Origin: Chloroflexota bacterium
Lineage (GTDB): Bacteria > Chloroflexota > Dehalococcoidia > Lucifugimonadales > UBA3495
Direction: 5' to 3'
Assembly (NCBI GenBank): GCA_022573285.1
Contig: JACZUF010000009.1
Span: 28,610-92,609 of the forward strand
Length of the DNA stretch: 64,000 bases
The notes below the pieces were generated by a model. It worked only from the letters and a program-made list of their open reading frames with translations, had not been told where the DNA came from and did no database searches. This document shows positions 1 through 8,013 of this stretch, one piece after another; position 1 is the first letter of the stretch; every line of letters starts with the position of its first letter. A program made the position numbers and the translations under genes.

Positions 1-1
1 G

Positions 2-70
2 ATGGGAACCTGCGTCGATTGTCACCGGAACAACAACGTCCCCACGGACTGCACGGTCTGCCACAAGTAA
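2..70 (+). CDS. C-terminal end of a multiheme cytochrome c (ActA-like), partial
   Basis: Only the last 22 codons are in the window; the gene starts upstream. They contain two CxxCH haem-binding motifs (CVDCH and CTVCH) and end in TAA 28 bp before the molybdopterin-oxidoreductase-like gene. A multihaem cytochrome c directly ahead of ActB- and ActC-type genes is the normal position of ActA, the periplasmic pentahaem subunit of alternative complex III. The haem count and signal peptide cannot be seen here, so the ActA assignment rests on context. Confidence 0.6.
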   Translation: MGTCVDCHRNNNVPTDCTVCHK

Positions 71-98
71 TGGATATTGAAAACAGGGTCATAGGTAG

Positions 99-2417
99 AT
101 GAAACTAACCCGGCGAAACTTTCTTGCTTGGGCCGGCCTGGGCGCGGTGGGAGCCGTTGCCTGTGAGGGATTTGGCATCCGCCGCGGAGAGCTGGACATC
201 CAGAGTCCCGTGCGCCTGCCGGAAGACCTGGTCCGGGGAAGCGACAACTGGTACGCCAGCCTGTGCCGGACCTGCCCATCCTGTGAGGGGATCGTCGTCC
301 GGGTGATGGAAGGCCGGGCCAAGAAGATTCAAGGCAACCCATTCTACCCGACCAACCAGGGCAAGACCCACGCCCGTTGCGAGGCCGGTCTCCAGGCCCT
401 GTACCACCCGGACCGCATATCCTCGCCCCTGCGGCGCAGCGGCCCCCGCGGTTCCGGCCAGTTCCTGCCGGTGAATTGGCAGCCCAACGGCATGGACTCG
501 CTACGCGGCGCCCTCCAGTCCTTCGGCTCGTCCTCGGTGATGATTACCGAGCCCCTGCGTGGACATCTGGGACTCCTGGCTGACCGGTTCGCCTCGGCCA
601 TCGGCGGCGAGCACCTGGGCTTTGAAGCCATCGACAACAACACCTACCGGGCAGCGGTCAAGAACGTTTTCCAACAGGACTCCCTGCCCGACCTCGACCT
701 GGAAAACAGCCGGTTCATACTGTCCTTCGGCGCGGACTTCCTCTCCACCTGGGTCTCTCCCACCCGCTACAACCGCGGGTACGGCGAGTTCCGGCAGGGC
801 GATGGCCGTGACCGGGGCATGTTCTATCAGATAGATTCCCGGTTCTCCATGACCGCGGCCAACGCCGACAAATGGCTGCCGGTGCGGCCCGGTTGGGAAG
901 GCCATCTGGCCCTCAGTTTGGCCCAGGTCATTGTCTCAGAGGACCTGCAGGCCAGCGGCGTCGATGTGGACTCACTGGTCGGCGGCGAGGCCGGCAGACA
1001 AACCCTGAACACCTTCCGGCCTGAGACCGTAGCCCCCCTGGCCGGTCTCACCTCGGAGATGACCGGCGGCGATCCGGTGGAGTTCCTGAAAAACCTGGCC
1101 CGCAGCTTCGCCCGGACCCGGCCCAGCGTCGCCATCGGCGGCGGTTCCGCCGGAGCGCAGAGCAACGGCCTTTTCAACCTGGAAGCCATCTACGCCCTCA
1201 ACTACCTGGTGGGCAGCGTCGGCGTCAAGGGCGGAGTGCGGTTCAATCCCGGCAGCCCTTGGGACAATGTGCCCGCCTCCAGCAAGGTGGGCAGCCTGGA
1301 AGACTGGACCCGCGTCACCGAGCAGATCCGGAGCGGCAAAACGAAGCTGTTGATGCTCCACGGAGTAGACCCGGTGCACGGCCTGCCCGAGTCTCTGCAA
1401 CTCAGAGACGCCATCGCCCAAGCCTCGGACCTGTACGTGGTCAGCTTCTCACCCTTCTTGGACGACACCAGTGTGATGGCCGACCTCATCCTACCCGACC
1501 GGGTCTACCTGGAGGACTGGGGCGACGACATAGCTGAGCCGGGGCCCGGATACCAGGTTGTGGGACTGCAACAGCCGGTGGTGAACCCGCTCTCCGACCT
1601 AGACCCCCTGAGCTTCCCCGATGTCCTGTTGACCATGGCCCAAGAATTGGGACGAGAGTCCCAGTTGCCGTGGGCCAATTTCAAGAGCATGCTCCGTGAG
1701 GGCTCCGACGCTTTGTTTGCGCTGAACCGGGGTTCCATCGAGGCTGGGTCCGCCGACGAATTCTGGAATCATCTGCTGCGGCGCGGCGGTTGGTGGGACG
1801 AGGGTTCCACCGGGCCCACCAACGTCCCGGCGCCCGACGGGCTGCTGCGGACCATTGCCAATAAGGCGTCTGACCCGGATTTTGCGGGGTTCGGCATCGG
1901 TCCCGACTCGTATTATCTGGTGCCGTTCGCCCACAACACCCTGCTGGACGGCTACAATGGCCACCTGCCGTGGCTCCAGGCCGCTCCGGACCCGTTGTCC
2001 ACCGTCACTTGGCAAACCTGGGTGGAGTTGAACGACGGCACCGCCAAACGTCTGGGCGTGAAGGAGGGGGACATAGTCCGCATCGAGTCCTCCAAAGATT
2101 CCATCCGCGCCGTGGTCTATCCGACCCCGGCTGTCCCTCCGGACGTGGTAAGCGTGCCGTTCGGGCAGGGCCGCAGACACGGTTCCGACTACGCCACCGA
2201 CCGTCCCGGCACCGAGAGTTCCAACGTGATGGACATCTTGGAGACGACCCAGGTCAAAGACACCGGTTCTCTGGCATGGGCCGGGACCAGGGTGCGGTTG
2301 TCCAAGACCGGCGACAGCGTCAGCATCTCGAAGTTGGAGGGCGACGTACGGGCAGTGGAGATCGGCGTAACGCCCGCCGAGGAAATCATCAAGACCATCA
2401 AACCGGAGAACGCCTAA
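99..2417 (+). CDS. Molybdopterin oxidoreductase-like subunit of an alternative complex III (ActB1-like)
   Basis: 772 residues. The N-terminus has a twin-arginine signal (RRNFLAW, residues 5-11), so the protein is probably exported folded. Cys56, Cys59, Cys62 and Cys94 form the N-terminal iron-sulfur motif of the molybdopterin oxidoreductase family, followed by the usual large catalytic-type domains and a C-terminal molydopterin-dinucleotide-binding-like domain from about residue 640. In alternative complex III this subunit is a structural relative of molybdoenzymes without molybdenum; whether this copy binds molybdenum or only the cluster cannot be decided by eye. It is followed by the ferredoxin-like subunit as a separate gene, whereas in many bacteria ActB1 and ActB2 are fused. 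A PsrA/QrcB-like quinone-linked oxidoreductase is the main alternative. Confidence 0.8.
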   Translation: MKLTRRNFLAWAGLGAVGAVACEGFGIRRGELDIQSPVRLPEDLVRGSDNWYASLCRTCPSCEGIVVRVMEGRAKKIQGNPFYPTNQGKTHARCEAGLQALYHPDRISSPLRRSGPRGSGQFLPVNWQPNGMDSLRGALQSFGSSSVMITEPLRGHLGLLADRFASAIGGEHLGFEAIDNNTYRAAVKNVFQQDSLPDLDLENSRFILSFGADFLSTWVSPTRYNRGYGEFRQGDGRDRGMFYQIDSRFSMTAANADKWLPVRPGWEGHLALSLAQVIVSEDLQASGVDVDSLVGGEAGRQTLNTFRPETVAPLAGLTSEMTGGDPVEFLKNLARSFARTRPSVAIGGGSAGAQSNGLFNLEAIYALNYLVGSVGVKGGVRFNPGSPWDNVPASSKVGSLEDWTRVTEQIRSGKTKLLMLHGVDPVHGLPESLQLRDAIAQASDLYVVSFSPFLDDTSVMADLILPDRVYLEDWGDDIAEPGPGYQVVGLQQPVVNPLSDLDPLSFPDVLLTMAQELGRESQLPWANFKSMLREGSDALFALNRGSIEAGSADEFWNHLLRRGGWWDEGSTGPTNVPAPDGLLRTIANKASDPDFAGFGIGPDSYYLVPFAHNTLLDGYNGHLPWLQAAPDPLSTVTWQTWVELNDGTAKRLGVKEGDIVRIESSKDSIRAVVYPTPAVPPDVVSVPFGQGRRHGSDYATDRPGTESSNVMDILETTQVKDTGSLAWAGTRVRLSKTGDSVSISKLEGDVRAVEIGVTPAEEIIKTIKPENA

Positions 2418-2492
2418 GGGCGGCGCCTGCCGTGATGGATAACGGCGAAGATCGCTACAGATCGACCAAGAAGAATATAGATAGGTTGGACC

Positions 2493-3323
2493 ATGGTAAC
2501 TCAGCGCGTAGAGCATAAATGGGGAATGGTAGTGGACCTGGACCGGTGCACCGGCTGCCAGGCCTGTGTTGTCGCCTGCCAGGCAGAGAACAACATCCCC
2601 ATCAACACCAAGGAATATTTCCAGCAACGGCGGGCCTACGAATGGATCCGCATCGAACGGTACTGGGAGGGGGAGTTCCCCAACGTCAAGGCCAAATTCA
2701 TCCCCATCATGTGCCAGCACTGCGAAAACGCGCCCTGCGAGCCGGTCTGTCCGGTGTTCGCCACCTACCACAACGACGAAGGTCTAAACGTCCAGATCTA
2801 CAACCGATGCATCGGGACCCGCTATTGCTCGGTCAACTGTCCCTACACCGTCCGGTTCTTCAACTTCTGGGAACCGGTGTGGCCGGAGCGATTCAGGAAC
2901 CAATTGAACCCCGACGTAACCGTCAGGAGCCGGGGCATCATGGAGAAGTGCACTTTCTGCGTGCAGCGCCTGCGCCGCGGCGAGGTCAGCGTAGAGCGCC
3001 GCGGTATTGAGCCCCTGACCGGCGAACGGATCCCCGTCGCCAACCGCAAGCTCAATTACCGGCAGATGAAAGAGGGCAACTTCCTGCCCGCCTGCGTCCA
3101 GGCCTGCCCGACCAACGCTCTGAATTTTGCCGACCAGCATGACGAGACCGGCCCGGTGAAACATTATTTCGACGAAGCCAACGAGCAGATTGAGACCCGG
3201 AAACACGGCGGCCACGTTGATGAAAGCCGTACCCGAGTCTACCGGTTGTTTGAAGAGCTAGGCACCAAGCCCAACGTGATCTACCTGAAGAAAGTTGAGC
3301 CATTCCCGTTGGAAAAGGCCTAG
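2493..3323 (+). CDS. Ferredoxin-like iron-sulfur subunit (ActB2-like)
   Basis: 276 residues with four cysteine groups typical of DmsB/NrfC/ActB2 electron-transfer subunits: C19-C22-C25-C29, C74-C77-C82-C86, C106-C112-C116 and C153-C156 with C201-C205. The third group reads CIGTRYC, so the second cysteine of the usual CxxC is Thr109. The same replacement is characteristic of ActB, and in NarH a comparable change gives a [3Fe-4S] cluster, so three [4Fe-4S] and one [3Fe-4S] are expected. It should pass electrons between the quinol site in the NrfD-type subunits and the haems. It lies 75 bp after ActB1-like and just before two membrane subunits. Confidence 0.88.
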   Translation: MVTQRVEHKWGMVVDLDRCTGCQACVVACQAENNIPINTKEYFQQRRAYEWIRIERYWEGEFPNVKAKFIPIMCQHCENAPCEPVCPVFATYHNDEGLNVQIYNRCIGTRYCSVNCPYTVRFFNFWEPVWPERFRNQLNPDVTVRSRGIMEKCTFCVQRLRRGEVSVERRGIEPLTGERIPVANRKLNYRQMKEGNFLPACVQACPTNALNFADQHDETGPVKHYFDEANEQIETRKHGGHVDESRTRVYRLFEELGTKPNVIYLKKVEPFPLEKA

Positions 3324-3327
3324 ATAG

Positions 3328-4758
3328 ATGGCGGCAAGCGAACCTAAAGGTCACGGCCAACACGCCGGCATGTGGGTATTCCCAGATGCCAAGGTGATGA
3401 GTCAGGACGTCTCTGAAAAGACGAGGTCCATGCCTCAACCGTTCACCGTCGCGCTGGTGCTGACGGGCATCTTGTTCATCATCGGAATCGTGGGCTTCGT
3501 GGCCCGGGCGGCCGACGATGGATTTGACGAGATCGCCCCTTGGGGCTACTACATGGCCGTCTTCTCCTTGATTTTCATGGTGACCAGCGCAGCTCCCCTG
3601 GTTTCGGTGGCGTTCCGATTCACCAAGAGCCACTGGCGCAGACCCCTTTCCAGAGTCGGCGAGCTGTTCTCGGTCGTCGGAATCTTGAATCTGCTGATGT
3701 TCATCCCTCTGATGTTCCTCCTCCCATCTCTGGATAACCCGAATGGCGTGGTTGAAGGACAACTGGAATTGCGGAGGACCATCTGGTTCGAGGGGCCCAT
3801 AGGTTCTCCCCACGCTTGGGACCTGTTGGGGGTGGCCTTCCTGGCCATAACCTCAATGGCGATCCTCTGGCTGTCCGCCATGCCGGATATGGCCGAGAGC
3901 CGCGGCACGGCCACCGGTTTCCGAGGCTGGGTCTACAACCGTTTGGCCGGTCATTGGTACGGCACCAAACGCCAGTGGAACACGCAGAAGGCGGGGCTGG
4001 CCCTGCTGGGCGCCTTCTACTTCATGATCATGATCTTCGTCCATTTCGAGATTAGCTCCGACTATGCCCAGAGCTTGATTCCCGGATGGAAGGATTCCAT
4101 ATTCCCGGTGATCTACAGTATCACCAGCCTCCAGATGGCCCTTGGAGCCATCCTCGTAACGCTATTTATCATGCGGCGTTGGGGCGGCTACGAAGGGTAC
4201 ATAGGCAAGTCGCTTTTCTGGTCGGCCAGCAAAGTGCTGTTGGGAGTGACCCTGCTGTGGGTCTATCACCTGTTCGCTTTCTTCATCACCTTCTGGTACG
4301 GCCGGTTGGAGGTGGAGCAGAACATCATCAAGTACCTGGTCCTCGAGACCTACGGTTGGGTATTCCTCACCAATTTGATATTCAGTTTCATTGCCCCATT
4401 CTCCGTGCTACTTTGGAATCCCGTCCGCCGGAGCGCCTGGGGACCGGCCCTTGCCGGGCTCCTGGTATTGATCGGCGGCCTGGCGTTCAACATTAGGATA
4501 TTCGTCGGGGCGGCCAACGCTGCCCCAGGTTCAGAGATATACAACTCGTTCTTGGAGCACATTCCCGCTCCGGTGTATCCCGACGTTTGGGACGTCTTCA
4601 TGGTGGTGGGAGGAATCGGCGCCGCGATATTCATATACCTGGCAGCCACCAAACTGCTCCCTCTACTCTCCCTCTGGGAGGTCAAGGAGGGAACCATGTA
4701 CCAAAAATGGGGCCAGTTCCTACGCGGAGAATATATGATATTGGCTAAACCTGAATAG
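3328..4758 (+). CDS. NrfD/PsrC-family integral membrane subunit (possibly ActF-like)
   Basis: 476 residues with about ten hydrophobic segments, a hydrophilic N-terminus of some 35 residues and the C-terminal LWEVKEG stretch that parallels YDIKEG in the next gene. It starts 4 bp after the iron-sulfur subunit. NrfD-type subunits form the membrane quinone-binding module of polysulfide reductase-like enzymes and alternative complex III. The next gene is a clear ActC, so this is the second NrfD-like subunit of the complex. In the best-known operons ActF lies after ActE rather than between B and C, so equating it with ActF is uncertain. Confidence 0.7.
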   Translation: MAASEPKGHGQHAGMWVFPDAKVMSQDVSEKTRSMPQPFTVALVLTGILFIIGIVGFVARAADDGFDEIAPWGYYMAVFSLIFMVTSAAPLVSVAFRFTKSHWRRPLSRVGELFSVVGILNLLMFIPLMFLLPSLDNPNGVVEGQLELRRTIWFEGPIGSPHAWDLLGVAFLAITSMAILWLSAMPDMAESRGTATGFRGWVYNRLAGHWYGTKRQWNTQKAGLALLGAFYFMIMIFVHFEISSDYAQSLIPGWKDSIFPVIYSITSLQMALGAILVTLFIMRRWGGYEGYIGKSLFWSASKVLLGVTLLWVYHLFAFFITFWYGRLEVEQNIIKYLVLETYGWVFLTNLIFSFIAPFSVLLWNPVRRSAWGPALAGLLVLIGGLAFNIRIFVGAANAAPGSEIYNSFLEHIPAPVYPDVWDVFMVVGGIGAAIFIYLAATKLLPLLSLWEVKEGTMYQKWGQFLRGEYMILAKPE

Positions 4759-4771
4759 CCAGACTTAACGT

Positions 4772-4790
4772 GCCCGCATCGGAGGCGGGC
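4772..4790 (+). promoter_or_regulatory. Intercistronic hairpin between the two NrfD-type genes
   Basis: GCCCGC (4772-4777) and GCGGGC (4785-4790) form a 6-bp GC stem with a 7-base loop in the 77-bp gap. There is no T-tract, so it looks like an mRNA-stability or attenuation element rather than a full terminator. Confidence 0.35.
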
Positions 4791-4835
4791 CCATAAACCT
4801 GGGGAACGATCTGACAGCGTATACAGCGGAGCATC

Positions 4836-6227
4836 ATGCAGGAAGGCACACCGCTACAATCTAGACAGATAAACAGGGAGCTGCTGGTAAGCATCCTGAA
4901 CTCGCCCAAGTGGTACTGGATGGCCATCGGCATCCTTGGCTTCATCGTGCTTATCGCCATGAGCGCCGCCGGCATCTTGATTAACCAGGGCTTTGGCGTT
5001 ACCGGCCTGAACCGCCCGGTGATGTGGGGCTTCTTCATCACCAACTTCGTTTTCTGGATCGGCATCAGCCACGCCGGCGTGATGCTATCGGCCATCCTCC
5101 GCCTGTCCAAGGCCGAATGGCGGCGTCCCGCCACCCGGGCCGCAGAGATACTGACCGTCTTCTCACTATTGACGGCAATGATGATGCCGCTGATCCATAC
5201 AGGCCGCCCGTGGCGCACGGTCTACTGGATCTACACCATGCCCTTCGTCCCTTACGACTACGCCCGCGGAATCTGGCCCAACATCCGGTCGCCGTTGGTC
5301 TGGGACCCCAGCGCCGTCTACACCTACCTGACGTCCAGTATCCTGTTCGTCATGGTCGCTTTGATACCAGACTTCGCGGTGTTGCGCGACCGCACCACCG
5401 GCCTGAGCAACCGCATCTACGGGATGCTGGCCATGGGCTGGCAGGGCAACGCCAGGCAGTGGAAGCTACAGATCATCGCCGGAGTGCTGCTCTCGGCGCT
5501 GATACTGCCGGTGTTCGTCTCGGTGCACAGCATCGTGTCCTGGGATTTCGGCATGGCGGTGTCCGTCAAGTCATGGCACTCCACCATCTTCGCCCCATAC
5601 TTCGTGGTCGGCGCGGTGCACTCCGGCGTGTCCGCCGTCGCCTTGGTGTTGATCATTCTGCGCTACATCTACAGTTGGCAGAACTACATCCGTCACGAGC
5701 ATATCGATGCTCTGGCCCGCCTGCTGATCGTGGTGGCCACCGGATGGTTCTACTTCTTCATCATGGAGGTCATCTTCGGCTTATACGGCCGGGAGGCCGA
5801 CGAGGTAGCCGTGAGGACCTTCCAGTTCATGGTGAGTCCGTGGAATATCTGGATGTACATCTTCGTTGGGCTGACCTACTTCCTGCCGCTTTCCATCTGG
5901 CTCAGCCGGTCCGCACGCCGGAACCTGTGGATCATGTCCATCGCATGTGTCTCGGTGAACATCGGCATGTGGCTGGAGCGGTTCTTGATCATCGTGCCCG
6001 GCCTGGCCCGCAAACAATTGCTGACCTTTGACTGGTACACCTACCGGCCCAGCACGATAGAATGGCTCATCATTATCGGCACCTTCGCCATGGTCTCCAT
6101 GCTGATGTTGACGATCGCCAAGGTGGTGCCGCTGATCCCGCTCTATGACATCAAAGAGGGGGAGATCCTAAGGACCGAAATAAAGATCGGCCGGGTCACC
6201 GTCCCGGCGGTCTTCCGGGAAGATTAA
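4836..6227 (+). CDS. NrfD-family quinol-oxidising membrane subunit of alternative complex III (ActC-like)
   Basis: 463 residues, about ten transmembrane segments. Stretches such as NRPVMWGFFITNFVFWIG, AILRLSKAEWRRP and the P-x-IRSPLVWD region are strongly conserved in ActC proteins, so the family call is good. ActC holds the quinol-binding site of the complex and hands electrons to the ActB2 clusters. It is followed after 29 bp by the DUF3341 gene, the order expected of ActC-ActD. Confidence 0.88.
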   Translation: MQEGTPLQSRQINRELLVSILNSPKWYWMAIGILGFIVLIAMSAAGILINQGFGVTGLNRPVMWGFFITNFVFWIGISHAGVMLSAILRLSKAEWRRPATRAAEILTVFSLLTAMMMPLIHTGRPWRTVYWIYTMPFVPYDYARGIWPNIRSPLVWDPSAVYTYLTSSILFVMVALIPDFAVLRDRTTGLSNRIYGMLAMGWQGNARQWKLQIIAGVLLSALILPVFVSVHSIVSWDFGMAVSVKSWHSTIFAPYFVVGAVHSGVSAVALVLIILRYIYSWQNYIRHEHIDALARLLIVVATGWFYFFIMEVIFGLYGREADEVAVRTFQFMVSPWNIWMYIFVGLTYFLPLSIWLSRSARRNLWIMSIACVSVNIGMWLERFLIIVPGLARKQLLTFDWYTYRPSTIEWLIIIGTFAMVSMLMLTIAKVVPLIPLYDIKEGEILRTEIKIGRVTVPAVFRED

Positions 6228-6256
6228 CCAAGAGTAGGCATCTAGAGGGAACAAAA

Positions 6257-6781
6257 ATGGCCAAGCTACCAATCCTAGGGCTGTTTGAAAGCGCCGATCA
6301 CGCCGCCGATGCTGGCGATGCCCTCAAGGCGGCCGGCGTTTCGCCAGCCGATTACGACTTTCTGACGGACACGCCCTACCCTGAGGGCGCATTTGGAGAG
6401 CGGCAGGAAAACCACCGTCTCTATATCTTTCCTTTCGTCGGCGCTTTCATCGGTCTCACCGTAGGCATCTTGCTGACCTCCATGACCCAGGTGGCATATC
6501 CATTGGTCCAGGGCGGCAAACCGATCCTTTCCTTGCCCCCCATGGCCGTGGTGACCTACGAAAGCACCATGCTCACGGCCATCATCTTCACGATCATCGG
6601 AATCATCTTCGAATCGCGGCTGCCCGCGTTCAAACAGGGCCTGTACGACACCCGCATCACCGAAGGGTACATCGGGGTCTTGGTCAACGTGGAAGAAGAC
6701 CAGTTGACTCAGACCCAGACCCTGCTGACCCAGGCCGGAGCCATCGACGTAGTACGCAAGGACGGAGGGCCGGGGGCCTAA
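6257..6781 (+). CDS. DUF3341 membrane protein (ActD-like)
   Basis: 174 residues. A soluble N-terminus (IxGLFESADHAADA start) is followed by two transmembrane helices around residues 57-80 and 95-118, with the signature GGKPILSLPPMAVVTYE between them, and a soluble C-terminal end. This is the DUF3341 family, the ActD subunit of alternative complex III, a small two-helix scaffold protein. The stop codon overlaps the next start by one base (TAATG), which points to translational coupling with the cytochrome subunit. Confidence 0.88.
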   Translation: MAKLPILGLFESADHAADAGDALKAAGVSPADYDFLTDTPYPEGAFGERQENHRLYIFPFVGAFIGLTVGILLTSMTQVAYPLVQGGKPILSLPPMAVVTYESTMLTAIIFTIIGIIFESRLPAFKQGLYDTRITEGYIGVLVNVEEDQLTQTQTLLTQAGAIDVVRKDGGPGA

Positions 6782-7326
6782 TGATAAACCGGGTCGGCTC
6801 AATTTCCTTTACGTCCGGCCTAACCCTTCCCAAGTTGGGAGGGCGAAAGCGCGGACTGAAGGGCTGGTTCTTGGGGACCGCCGTGCTCTTCGGGGTCTTG
6901 GTGGCCGGCTGTAGCCAGGGCACCTACCCGCTGGACATCTTCTATGAGCAGCACTACCAGCAGTCCTACAGGTCCCATGAGCCACCCCGTCTGTCCGGCG
7001 TGGCCGATGCGGTGGCCTTCTATCCGCCCACCGCATCGACCGTGACCAACACCGGCGCCGAACTATTCCTGGTGAACTGCCAGATGTGCCACGGCGTCGA
7101 CGCCAAGGGCACCGGGCCAGTGCTGAACAAACTGCGCGACAGCTACGGTTACCAGACCTTCGTCACGCCCGACCTGACGACCTTGCCCGCCTCGGCCATC
7201 GAGCCCTTCCTGAGGGCGGCCAGCCGGCCCTTCGGGCCCGATTCGGTCATGCCGCCCTTCGGCAAACTGTTGAGCGGCGCAGAGCGCACCGCCATCGCCC
7301 AATACATAAGCACGCTGCCCAAATAA
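6781..7326 (+). CDS. Monohaem cytochrome c lipoprotein (ActE-like)
   Basis: 181 residues. A hydrophobic segment ends in a lipobox (LVAGC, Cys45), so the protein is probably lipid-anchored on the outer face of the membrane. It has one haem motif, CQMCH, and a likely distal ligand in SVMPPFGKLL. In alternative complex III, ActE is the monohaem c-type subunit that passes electrons to the terminal acceptor. It is the last gene of the respiratory operon; no terminal oxidase follows in this window. Confidence 0.85.
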   Translation: MINRVGSISFTSGLTLPKLGGRKRGLKGWFLGTAVLFGVLVAGCSQGTYPLDIFYEQHYQQSYRSHEPPRLSGVADAVAFYPPTASTVTNTGAELFLVNCQMCHGVDAKGTGPVLNKLRDSYGYQTFVTPDLTTLPASAIEPFLRAASRPFGPDSVMPPFGKLLSGAERTAIAQYISTLPK

Positions 7327-7383
7327 CTTGGGCTCAGAAAACCCGGAGCGTATTGGGGCTGCGCTTCCGGCCGCGGTTGAAAT

Positions 7384-8013
7384 ATGAGACCTTCGTTCCA
7401 ATCCCCCTCTCCAGCCAAGCCCTTTCCCAGGGCCTTCCCGCTGTTGGCCGTCTTCGCAGTATTTATCGCGTTGGCCGTTGCCCAGAGCGGCAGCCTCCAC
7501 GCTCAGACCCCGGAGTCCGCTTTCGACGAAAGCTACGCCCAGGGCATCGACCGCATGATCATGTGCCCCGTCTGTCCGGCCGAGACCATCGACCAAGCCC
7601 AGGTCGAGATCTCCCGGCAGATGCGGCTGATCGTCCGGGAGATGCTGGCCGAGGGCAAAGACCGGGACGACATACTGGACTTCTTCGTCGAGCGCTACGG
7701 CCAGGACATCTTGGCGGCCCCGCCCAAGTCCGGGGCCGATCTGGTGGCCTGGCTGCTGCCCGTCGGCGGCGTGATTGCCGCCCTGGTGGCCGTGTTCTTC
7801 ATCATCCGGTCCATGACTCGCCGGGGACCAACTCTCGCTACGCCGCAGCCGGCCGTGGATGCCGGCCTGACTCCCTACTTGCAGCTGGTTGACCGCCACC
7901 TGGACATGACCCGGGCCGGCGGCACATCCAACCAACCCAGTCCAGCCGTAGAATCACCGGGTACGGACCCTTCTGATCAAACGGGACCCTCCAGTCCGGA
8001 AGAGAGCAGATAG
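7384..8013 (+). CDS. ccmH: Cytochrome c maturation protein CcmH
   Basis: 209 residues: N-terminal signal/anchor (about 18-40), a CcmH domain with the redox pair Cys61-Pro-Val-Cys64, the conserved VREMLAEGKDRDDILDFFVERYG helix region, one transmembrane helix (about 120-140) and a low-complexity tail. CcmH reduces apocytochrome CxxCH thiols before haem ligation by CcmF. The family motif is normally LRCxVC; here it is IMCPVC. Its TAG stop is immediately followed by the ccmF ATG. The neighbouring cytochromes are its likely clients. Confidence 0.85.
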   Translation: MRPSFQSPSPAKPFPRAFPLLAVFAVFIALAVAQSGSLHAQTPESAFDESYAQGIDRMIMCPVCPAETIDQAQVEISRQMRLIVREMLAEGKDRDDILDFFVERYGQDILAAPPKSGADLVAWLLPVGGVIAALVAVFFIIRSMTRRGPTLATPQPAVDAGLTPYLQLVDRHLDMTRAGGTSNQPSPAVESPGTDPSDQTGPSSPEESR

